Shown piece by piece: positions 5,476 to 10,148 of a stretch of 10,148 bases of DNA. The notes under the pieces were generated by a model, which did no database searches, was not told the DNA's origin, and saw nothing but the letters and a program-made list of their open reading frames with translations. A program made the translations under genes and the position numbers. Every line of letters begins with the position of its first letter. The first letter of the stretch is position 1. Source of the stretch: Bacilli bacterium. Its GTDB lineage: Bacteria > Bacillota_I > Bacilli_A > RF39 > UBA660. The stretch spans positions 1 through 10,148 of the forward strand of contig JAAWSW010000044.1 in the NCBI GenBank assembly GCA_022801735.1, given 5' to 3'.

Positions 5476-5899
5476 ATATTTCATCTGAAGATATTACTTC
5501 TATACCGTGTTTTTGTAATAATTCAGTTGTTATTCCATTACCATCTACTAATGTATTTGAAAATGACCCATCATAAATTTTTCCTTTGCCACAAGATGGA
5601 CTTTTAGATTTTAAAATTACTTTTTTGATGTTGAATTTTTTTGCTATAGATAGTACTTCTTCTGCTCCTTTTCGATACTCTTTTGTGACATCTATATTAT
5701 CGTTAGTAATAACCTTATCTTTTACTCTTTCTGCTGGGTTTCTAGGTGTTTTTAATCCGCCTAGTTGTTCTGGGCAAATTAAAATAACATCTTTATTTTT
5801 TATTAGCTCTATTATTTTTTTATTTTCATTATTTTTTCCATTATATTTACAATTGACGCCCGCTAAACAGGCACTTATTAATATTTTTTCTTTTGTCAT
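5474..5899 (-). CDS. DUF523 family protein, TudS-like iron-sulfur desulfidase
   Basis: This 141-residue protein is a full-length DUF523 member. Hallmarks are I-S-A-C-L-A-G-V-N-C (8-17), I-C-P-E-Q-L-G-G (41-48), T-P-R-N-P-A-E (51-57), D-V-T at 70-72, and K-S-K-S-P-S-C-G-K-G (97-106). C11, C42 and C103 fit the three cysteines that hold a [4Fe-4S] cluster in TudS, a thiouracil desulfidase of this family; C17 is additional. A role in removing sulfur from 2-thiouracil or a related thio-compound is family knowledge and not proven for this clade. The ATG at 5899 is chosen because AAGG (5915-5912) lies at proper spacing; an ATG at 5905 and a TTG at 5908 are closer than ideal. It follows the XRE regulator gene by about 40 bases with no terminator, so the two are probably one operon. 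Confidence 0.85.
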   Translation of the reverse strand: MTKEKILISACLAGVNCKYNGKNNENKKIIELIKNKDVILICPEQLGGLKTPRNPAERVKDKVITNDNIDVTKEYRKGAEEVLSIAKKFNIKKVILKSKSPSCGKGKIYDGSFSNTLVDGNGITTELLQKHGIEVISSDEI

Positions 5900-5939
5900 T
5901 TTCATCAACCTTTTTATTTGTTTTTAATATAGAAATCCA

Positions 5940-6647
5940 TTAATGTTTGGTCTTACAATAATTCATTATAATATTGTCATTAAATTCACTATTTTTTATA
6001 ATGTGCCAACTTTCGTTTTTAGAATTTTTGTTACATCTATACACATCATAAAATGGTGTGTCATAAAAAATTGTATCATCGATAGTTACTGTATTCATAG
6101 AAAATAAAGGGGCCTTATTATTTAGTTTTACATTGGCAAAATCTATTAAAAACATAAAGGCAAGTAAAACAAATAGAAAAGCAATTCTATATCTAAAGTT
6201 AAGTTTTCTGGCGATTAATGCAAAACCTATAGTTGCGACAATGGCTCCAAATACAGAATATATAGTACTCCAACTACTTTCAGTTGGAAAAAGCAGAATA
6301 GATGCGATGATTATTAGAAAACCTACTGTAAATATAAATAGTCCTATTATTTTATATTTTTTATTTAAGTCTTTTTTGTTTTCATCAATTATATTGATTA
6401 TATTTTTTTCACATTTTTCTTCATAATTTGTTTCATTTAATTTTTCTCCACTTATTAATTCATTAACTGAAATGTTAAGTGCTTTACTTAATGGTATTAA
6501 TAGTGAGTAATCCGGCATACATTTACCATTTTCCCAGTTGGAAACTGAACGGTCTGTAACGCCTAATTCTTCGGCTAATTGGGCTTGTGTTAATTTTTTT
6601 TGTTTACGACATGTTGCGATAAATTGTCCTATTTTTTCTTGATTCAT
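5940..6647 (-). CDS. Membrane-anchored XRE-family transcriptional regulator
   Basis: The 235-residue protein opens with a Cro/CI helix-turn-helix at about 6-66: T-Q-A-Q-L-A-E-E-L-G-V (20-30), then the recognition helix T-D-R-S-V-S-N-W-E-N-G (31-41). A short linker leads to three predicted membrane helices at about 99-120, 126-147 and 152-171, so the C-terminal 60 residues should lie outside the membrane. That tail has two cysteines (C205, C231) that could form a disulfide. The layout suggests a one-component sensor that binds DNA from the membrane. GGGAGA stands 6 bases before the ATG. The promoter at 6670-6698 contains an imperfect dyad that the protein might bind to control itself. The DUF523 gene lies directly downstream. 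Ligand and regulon are unknown. Confidence 0.88.
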   Translation of the reverse strand: MNQEKIGQFIATCRKQKKLTQAQLAEELGVTDRSVSNWENGKCMPDYSLLIPLSKALNISVNELISGEKLNETNYEEKCEKNIINIIDENKKDLNKKYKIIGLFIFTVGFLIIIASILLFPTESSWSTIYSVFGAIVATIGFALIARKLNFRYRIAFLFVLLAFMFLIDFANVKLNNKAPLFSMNTVTIDDTIFYDTPFYDVYRCNKNSKNESWHIIKNSEFNDNIIMNYCKTKH

Positions 6648-6669
6648 TTTTTTCTCCCTTCACACTACT

Positions 6670-6698
6670 AATATATAATGTAAAAGTAATTTTGTACA
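6670..6698 (-). promoter_or_regulatory. Promoter with overlapping dyad for the XRE regulator
   Basis: On the minus strand TGTACA (6698-6693) and TATATT (6675-6670) are 17 bases apart. The dyad TGTAnAA-N6-TTnTACA spans 6679-6698, with one arm being the -35 itself and the other in the spacer. A protein bound there would block polymerase, the usual position for autorepression. The dyad is imperfect (6 of 10 pairs), so it is a candidate operator only. Confidence 0.4.
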
Positions 6699-6737
6699 CG
6701 AAACATTACTGGAGTTTATTATAAATTAAAGTATTTT

Positions 6738-6764
6738 AAAACTCGAATTTTTACTTCGAGTTTT
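6738..6764 (-). terminator. Terminator after tRNA-Leu
   Basis: AAAACTCGAA (6738-6747) and TTCGAGTTTT (6755-6764) form a 10-bp hairpin 10 bases past the tRNA-Leu 3' end. The T-rich arm supplies the U run in the leftward direction. Confidence 0.75.
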
Positions 6765-6773
6765 ATTTTAATA

Positions 6774-6859
6774 TGGTGCCTGCGGCCGGACTCGAACCGG
6801 CACGGCAATATGCCATTGGATTTTGAGTCCAACGCGTCTACCAGTTTCACCACGCAGGC
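6774..6859 (-). tRNA. tRNA-Leu (anticodon CAA)
   Basis: This is an 86-base class II tRNA with a long variable arm. The acceptor GCCTGCG pairs with CGCAGGC, followed by A73 and encoded CCA. The anticodon stem TTGGA/TCCAA holds the loop CTCAAAA, so the anticodon is CAA, reading TTG. The variable arm TGGCATATTGCCG and T arm GCCGGTTCGAGTCCGGC are intact. It lies downstream of scpB on the same strand, with its own extended -10 promoter at 6872-6880 and a terminator at 6738-6764. Confidence 0.96.
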
Positions 6860-6871
6860 ATCTACATATTG

Positions 6872-6880
6872 ATTATATCA
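6872..6880 (-). promoter_or_regulatory. Extended -10 promoter of tRNA-Leu
   Basis: On the minus strand TGATATAAT (6880-6872) is an extended -10 element (TG, one base, perfect TATAAT), 12 bases before the mature tRNA 5' end. The -35 region 17 bases upstream (TATCCA) is poor, which the TG motif may offset. Confidence 0.6.
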
Positions 6881-6907
6881 TAATGTAGTTTTTTTGGATA
6901 CCTTTTT

Positions 6908-7465
6908 TTAAATTTCTTCTTTATATTTTGAATTAAATAGTTCTGTTTCTTCTGGTTCTTCTATTTCTTTTAATTCTGGTAAGTCTTTGGTTGATTTTAA
7001 ACCAAAGTAATCTAGAAATTGATCTGTAACACCATATAATATAGGTCTACCTGGAAGGTCTGATCTACCTACTTCATGAATAAAGTTTTTGAAAACTAGT
7101 TTTCTAATCAAATGAGCACTATTAACACCTCTAATTTCATCTACCATTATACGTGTTACTGGTTCATTATATGCAACAATTGCAAGTGTTTCTAAAGTGG
7201 CTGGACTTAATGGTTCATTTGCTTCTTCACCAATTAATTTTTTATAGTATTCTGAATGTTCTTTTTTGGTAACTATTTTTACTTTTTCACTAAAATATTC
7301 TAGTTTTAAACCTCTATCATCTTTATTATAATCTTCGTTTAATTCTTTTATTAAGTTTATTATTTTTTCTTTATCTATTTCTAAAATATTAATTAATGTT
7401 TCTAATGATAGTCCATCTTCACCAGAAACAAATAATAATCCTTCTAGGACTGCTTTAAAATTCAT
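6908..7465 (-). CDS. scpB: Segregation and condensation protein B (ScpB)
   Basis: ScpB is a 185-residue subunit of the SMC-ScpA-ScpB condensin. It forms a dimer of tandem winged-helix domains, binds the middle of ScpA and aids loading and opening of SMC on the chromosome. Family marks are the N-terminal L-E-G-L-L-F-V-S-G-E-D-G-L (7-19), S-P-A-T-L-E-T-L-A-I-V-A-Y-N-E-P-V-T-R (87-105), I-R-G-V-N-S (110-115) and G-R-P-I-L-Y-G-V-T (139-147). The length is usual. It starts 2 bases after the scpA stop, with its ribosome binding site (AAGGGAAG) inside the scpA 3' end, so the two are translationally close. No clear terminator separates it from tRNA-Leu. Confidence 0.96.
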   Translation of the reverse strand: MNFKAVLEGLLFVSGEDGLSLETLINILEIDKEKIINLIKELNEDYNKDDRGLKLEYFSEKVKIVTKKEHSEYYKKLIGEEANEPLSPATLETLAIVAYNEPVTRIMVDEIRGVNSAHLIRKLVFKNFIHEVGRSDLPGRPILYGVTDQFLDYFGLKSTKDLPELKEIEEPEETELFNSKYKEEI

Positions 7466-7467
7466 GA

Positions 7468-8181
7468 TTACACTTCCCTTGCTAATAATGTTATTTCATC
7501 TAAATTACGATCCTGTTTAATTGTTATGTTTCCTTTTTTTGCTAAGTCCAAGATTGATAAGAATGTTACTACAACATAGTCTTTAGCATATACATCAAAT
7601 AAATCTACAAACTTTATTTGTTTTGATTTTTTTAATCTATTTAATATATCTTTGCTTCTAACATCTACGGAATATTCTTTTTTGGTAATTACAGTATTTA
7701 ATGGTTTTTCTAATATTTGTTTTTCTTTTAAGTTCATAAATGCTTTTATAAGATCATCTAAAGATAAATCGTCATTTACTTTTAATGTTTCATCTTTATA
7801 CTCATCTAAAATACTTGGTAATTTGGAATAAAGTTCACTACGATTTTCTTCTAGTTCTTTTAAATCTGCTGTAATTTCTTTATACTTTTGATATTCAATA
7901 AGTCTGTTAATAAGGACTTCTTTTGGATCCTCTTCTTCTTCATCATCTTCTTCATGAGGTAAGAGTTCTTTTGATTTCATTTCAATTAAATCGGCAGCCA
8001 TTACTAAATACTCACTATCAATATTTAAATCTAATTCATTCATTTTACTTATATAGGCTAAATACTGATCTGTAATATCTGAAATTTTAATTTCAAAAAT
8101 ATCAATATTTGCTTCTTTAACTAAATGAAGAAGTAAGTCTAGAGGGCCTTCGAATTCTAAGGTTTTAAAAGTATATTCCAT
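7468..8181 (-). CDS. scpA: Segregation and condensation protein A (ScpA)
   Basis: ScpA is the kleisin subunit of bacterial condensin: it bridges the SMC head and neck and binds an ScpB dimer. The 237-residue protein has the N-terminal kleisin helices with F-E-G-P-L-D-L-L-L-H-L-V (9-20), a typical acidic linker (E-E-D-D-E-E-E-E-D near 80), coiled-coil-like middle helices, and a C-terminal winged helix with V-V-V-T-F-L-S-I-L-D-L at about 203-213. The ATG at 8181 is chosen, because AAGGTG lies 6 bases before it; an in-frame GTG at 8190 overlaps that site. It is the first gene of scpA-scpB and has its own promoter at 8198-8227. In many Bacilli this pair lies near the same kind of small conserved genes. 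Confidence 0.97.
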   Translation of the reverse strand: MEYTFKTLEFEGPLDLLLHLVKEANIDIFEIKISDITDQYLAYISKMNELDLNIDSEYLVMAADLIEMKSKELLPHEEDDEEEEDPKEVLINRLIEYQKYKEITADLKELEENRSELYSKLPSILDEYKDETLKVNDDLSLDDLIKAFMNLKEKQILEKPLNTVITKKEYSVDVRSKDILNRLKKSKQIKFVDLFDVYAKDYVVVTFLSILDLAKKGNITIKQDRNLDEITLLAREV

Positions 8182-8197
8182 CTTAATCACCTTTTTT

Positions 8198-8227
8198 ATT
8201 ATAACATAAGGATGTTTATTTTTACAA
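8198..8227 (-). promoter_or_regulatory. Promoter of scpA-scpB
   Basis: On the minus strand TTGTAA (8227-8222), an 18-base spacer and TATAAT (8203-8198) preceded by TG one base upstream form a good extended -10 promoter. Its start site falls next to the scpA ribosome binding site. Confidence 0.65.
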
Positions 8228-8250
8228 ATTTACGGTTAAAATATTAAGAT
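8221..8250 (+). promoter_or_regulatory. Possible divergent promoter of the 73-residue protein operon
   Basis: TTTACA (8221-8226), 18 bases and TAAGAT (8245-8250) could drive the rightward pair. Its -35 overlaps the scpA -35 on the other strand, so the two polymerases would compete. The match is weak. Confidence 0.3.
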
Positions 8251-8281
8251 GAATTTAATACACTTAATTAGGTGAAGATAT

Positions 8282-8503
8282 GTGGTGAGAATTTTTTCCT
8301 TTTTAGTTGGCTTTGGTTTTAGTGTGATTGGTTTTGTATATATTATTAGTTATTTAAATTTATTCTCACTTGGGTATAATTTAGGAGAATATGTTCATTT
8401 TATTTTTAGTAAGGCTGAATGCCTTATTGGACCTTTGGGTCTATTTATTATTTCTTTAGCAATTTTTATTCCAGGAGGCAAAAAAGATGAATTACATATA
8501 TGA
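8282..8503 (+). CDS. Small membrane protein of unknown function (73 residues)
   Basis: I do not recognise a named family. The protein has two hydrophobic stretches, about 3-28 and 44-65, with the loop between them short and mildly charged, and ends in G-G-K-K-D-E-L-H-I. Two membrane helices place both ends on the same side. The start is a GTG at 8282, 6 bases after AGGTGA; a second GTG follows directly, and an ATG at 8280 in another frame meets a stop after two codons. It ends in TGA, the only TGA stop seen among the complete genes. Its last 17 bases overlap the next gene, whose AGGAGG lies inside this one, so the two are probably translated together. Confidence 0.75.
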   Translation: MVRIFSFLVGFGFSVIGFVYIISYLNLFSLGYNLGEYVHFIFSKAECLIGPLGLFIISLAIFIPGGKKDELHI

Positions 8504-9122
8504 TATTTTACTTAATTTTCAAAAGGAATTTTATGAATTTTATGAGTGGGATAATAATGATGAAATTATTCATATTAGAAAGATTCCTTTTTTTCGTATT
8601 AGTAGTAGAGATTTGAAGAATATTAAAAATAGTGTAGTAAAATTTGATAAGGATTTTTGTGAAAAAATATATAATAAAACTGAAAAATTTAAAAAGGTTA
8701 AGGTTTCTTTTTTGAACTATGTTTGTTTATTAAGTGATGGAAAACAGGTGATATCTGTTAAACTTGGTAAAAATGGCGTTGTAAATTATAAAAGTTCTTT
8801 ATTATTAGATGAAGAAGAAGAAATTGCCGAAATGGCTTTTGATTTAAAATTATATGATATAAAATACACGATTATGGATACTAATCCTATTTGCTTTTTA
8901 ACAAGACATGAAAGGGATAGTCTTCGCTTAGCGTCTAATAAACTTAAGTTACTTTATAACCAAAAAGAGGATGATAAATTACGTTTTTTATATTTGGAAT
9001 GTTTTGATGAGTCAGAAGATGACATTAATAAAATATTTCAACGTTTACAATTAGAAGTAGAAAACAATCAAAAAAATACTTCTAAGATTATTGATTTTTT
9101 TAAGATTATTAGTCAAAAATAA
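8487..9122 (+). CDS. DUF3603-type conserved protein
   Basis: The 211-residue soluble protein opens with M-N-Y-I-Y-D-I-L-L-N-F and F-Y-E-W near 17-21, followed by I-R-K-I-P-F-F-R-I (30-38). This is the opening I associate with DUF3603 proteins of Bacilli; no biochemical role is known to me. The middle has an acidic run (L-D-E-E-E-E-I-A-E, 107-115), and the C-terminal third is helical and charged. No membrane segment or catalytic motif is evident. AGGAGG (8473-8478) lies 8 bases before the ATG, a very strong start. The gene is second in an operon with the 73-residue membrane protein, and its stop abuts the terminator of the convergent repeat protein gene. Family assignment is moderate, from the N-terminal pattern only. 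Confidence 0.8.
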   Translation: MNYIYDILLNFQKEFYEFYEWDNNDEIIHIRKIPFFRISSRDLKNIKNSVVKFDKDFCEKIYNKTEKFKKVKVSFLNYVCLLSDGKQVISVKLGKNGVVNYKSSLLLDEEEEIAEMAFDLKLYDIKYTIMDTNPICFLTRHERDSLRLASNKLKLLYNQKEDDKLRFLYLECFDESEDDINKIFQRLQLEVENNQKNTSKIIDFFKIISQK

Positions 9123-9142
9123 AAAGGATAATTTCTTATCCT
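9115..9142 (-). terminator. Terminator of the repeat-protein gene
   Basis: On the minus strand AGGATAA (9142-9136), a GAAA loop and TTATCCT (9131-9125) are followed by TTTTATTTTT to about 9115. The stop codon of the repeat-protein gene (9138-9136) is part of the stem. The U run lies over the last codons of the convergent DUF3603 gene. Confidence 0.8.
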
Positions 9143-9768
9143 AAAAAGTTTAATATAAATGGAAGTGCGATAATAAATGCAATTACAATAACTGCTAGAA
9201 TAATAACAAATCTAACTGTACTTTTTCCATCTTTTAAATCAGTTGTTTGTACTTCTTGACTTTGATTAACTGGTTCTTGAGTTGGTTCTATATTTTGTAC
9301 AGGTTCTTGGTTATTAGTTGGTATTGTAGTATCCATTACAGGAACTGATACATCTACCATTTGTGGTTCTGCTACTGGAGTTTCTACAGTTTGAACTGGC
9401 TCTACAGTAGGTTGTTCTACTACTTGAGTAGCAGGTGTTTCTACTTCCTTAACTGGTTCTACTACATTATTAATAACTTCTGGTGTTGGTTCTACTGGTG
9501 CTTGAACTGGTTCTAATGTTTCATCTAATACAGGAACTGATACATCTATCATTTGTGGTTCTGCTACTGGAGTTTCTACAGTCTGAACTGGCTCTACAAC
9601 AGGTTGTCCTACTACTTGAGTAGCAGGATTTTCTATATTTACTGCAGGTTGCTCTATTGGTGTAACATTTAATGGTTCAGTTTCTACTTGATTAGCAAAA
9701 TCAAAACTATATCCTAAATTTTCTGTATTATTGTTTTCTTCCAAATTATTATTTTTTTCTTCGTTCAT
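9136..9768 (-). CDS. Tail-anchored Pro/Val/Glu/Thr-rich repeat protein
   Basis: The 210-residue protein begins with an Asn/Glu-rich segment (1-20) and then a long low-complexity region rich in P, V, E, T and Q (about 30-175), probably unfolded and strongly acidic. A 33-residue unit at 48-80 recurs at 112-144 (P-A-T-Q-V-V, V-E-P-V-Q-T-V-E-T-P-V-A-E-P-Q). After K-D-G-K a single hydrophobic helix (about 185-208) ends the chain, with no signal peptide, which is the layout of a C-terminal tail anchor with the repeats in the cytosol. If the protein entered the membrane the other way round, the repeats would be a surface stalk. No domain is recognised. AGGAGG lies 7 bases before the ATG. Promoter at 9794-9802, terminator at 9115-9142. 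Confidence 0.85.
   Translation of the reverse strand: MNEEKNNNLEENNNTENLGYSFDFANQVETEPLNVTPIEQPAVNIENPATQVVGQPVVEPVQTVETPVAEPQMIDVSVPVLDETLEPVQAPVEPTPEVINNVVEPVKEVETPATQVVEQPTVEPVQTVETPVAEPQMVDVSVPVMDTTIPTNNQEPVQNIEPTQEPVNQSQEVQTTDLKDGKSTVRFVIILAVIVIAFIIALPFILNFLG
9337..9627 (-). repeat. 99-bp direct repeat, two copies 192 bases apart
   Basis: 9337-9435 and 9529-9627 are the same 99-base unit with 5 differences and no gap (about 95% identical). Between them are 93 bases of related but more diverged P/V/E-rich codons. The offset is exactly 64 codons, so the frame is kept. This is a recent in-frame duplication inside the tail-anchored protein gene and a site where copy number can change by recombination or slippage. 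Confidence 0.9.
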
Positions 9769-9793
9769 GATTAATCCTCCTTATTCTGTTAAC

Positions 9794-9802
9794 ATTATAA
9801 CA
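9794..9802 (-). promoter_or_regulatory. Extended -10 promoter of the repeat-protein gene
   Basis: On the minus strand TGTTATAAT (9802-9794) has TG one base before a perfect TATAAT, 25 bases before the ATG. No good -35 is seen; the upstream bases are the T-rich tail of the preceding gene's terminator. Confidence 0.55.
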
Positions 9803-9843
9803 AAAATATTTATAAAAATAAAGTAGAACTTAAATTCTACTTT
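9802..9843 (-). terminator. Terminator of the partial gene at the right edge
   Basis: On the minus strand AAAGTAGAA (9843-9835), a TTTAAG loop and TTCTACTTT (9828-9820) are followed by ATTTTTATAAATATTTTTG. The TAA stop of the gene (9832-9830) lies in the loop. Confidence 0.8.
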
Positions 9844-10148
9844 TTGGCATTCTTAATTTTAATGTATGGCCTACTACTTCTTTATGTTCAAACCATTCAC
9901 TATGTCTAGTTATTCTAGAAATTACATCTTCATCTACGCTCATATTTTTGATTTGTGCTCTTAGTTGTCTTAATTTTTTAATTAATGAATTATTAGTATG
10001 TTCTTTTTTTTCTGTTAATTCTTTTAAAATAATATCTTTATCTAAGGCAATCCCTAATAGATTTAATAGTTCTGTAATAATTTCATCGTAACGGTTACAT
10101 TCTATTAAACTAACCACTCTACTGTAAAATTCACTTTTGTGGATTTCC
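9830..10148 (-). CDS. Unknown protein, C-terminal part (5' end outside the window)
   Basis: The frame is open from the window edge to the TAA at 9832-9830, giving at least 105 residues. A GTG at 10117 is a possible start but has no ribosome binding site, and the codons before it read on without a stop (E-I-H-K-S-E-F-Y-S-R), so it is most likely an internal valine. The visible part is charged and helical: E-L-L-N-L-L-G-I-A-L-D (16-26 counting from that GTG), a basic helix K-K-L-R-Q-L-R-A-Q-I-K (47-57), and the end R-H-S-E-W-F-E-H-K-E-V-V-G-H. I do not recognise the family. It is the gene upstream of the repeat-protein gene, separated by a terminator. Confidence 0.75.
   Translation of the reverse strand, partial: EIHKSEFYSRVVSLIECNRYDEIITELLNLLGIALDKDIILKELTEKKEHTNNSLIKKLRQLRAQIKNMSVDEDVISRITRHSEWFEHKEVVGHTLKLRMPKSRI

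Noticed and set aside
8501..8503. TGA read as Trp (Mycoplasma code)
   Set aside because: All genes use TGG for Trp and have no internal TGA. Reading through this TGA adds only a few residues.
9337..9627. Repeat array read as CRISPR
   Set aside because: Only two copies, within a coding frame, with codon-periodic offset; no short repeat-spacer pattern is seen anywhere in the window.
10115..10117. GTG at 10117 as the start of the right-edge gene
   Set aside because: No ribosome binding site, and the frame continues upstream to the window edge.

Overview
The window is very AT-rich (by eye well under 30% GC). Trp codons are TGG, and almost every stop is TAA. It carries scpA-scpB, a DUF3603-type gene and two tRNA genes that encode their CCA. 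This fits a low-GC member of the Bacilli (Bacillota), possibly one of the uncultured gut lineages near the Mollicutes/RF39. The lineage is inference; the use of the standard genetic code follows from the reading frames. Genes are tightly packed, with no gene-free stretch above about 300 bases. Terminator hairpins repeatedly overlap stop codons.

Layout. 1-43 (-) is the start of a gene that leaves the window. 278-2161 (+) is an unrecognised 627-residue protein; its C-terminal part has a weak resemblance to ADP-ribosyltransferase motifs. It overlaps by 8 bases a convergent family 6 hypoxanthine/uracil-DNA glycosylase (2154-2642, -). 2805-3873 is the most interesting part: an Abi_2/AbiF-type HEPN protein (2889-3845, +) sits between two inverted copies of a 31-nt hairpin element. 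All six differences between the copies form three compensated base pairs, and the bulge and loop are identical. The upstream copy has a consensus promoter and a terminator-like U run, so it is a good candidate for the small RNA partner of an AbiF-type RNA toxin-antitoxin or abortive-infection unit.

3960-4033 (-) is tRNA-Gln(CUG). It is preceded on the same strand by a histidine phosphatase (4074-4727, -). Divergent to that is a zinc-dependent phospholipase C-like protein (4817-5437, +). A bidirectional terminator separates it from a DUF523/TudS-like iron-sulfur protein (5474-5899, -), which lies downstream of a membrane-anchored XRE-type regulator (5940-6647, -). That regulator's promoter contains an imperfect dyad. 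6774-6859 (-) is tRNA-Leu(CAA).

6908-8181 (-) is scpB-scpA, the non-SMC subunits of bacterial condensin, which act with SMC in chromosome segregation. Divergent from scpA is a two-gene unit of a 73-residue membrane protein (8282-8503) overlapping a DUF3603-type protein (8487-9122). 9136-9768 (-) is a tail-anchored Pro/Val/Glu/Thr-rich repeat protein containing a recent internal duplication. 9830-10148 (-) is the 3' part of an unrecognised gene whose 5' end lies outside the window.

The core genes (scpAB, tRNAs, DNA repair) look like stable chromosome. The AbiF unit looks like an accessory insertion between the glycosylase gene and tRNA-Gln.
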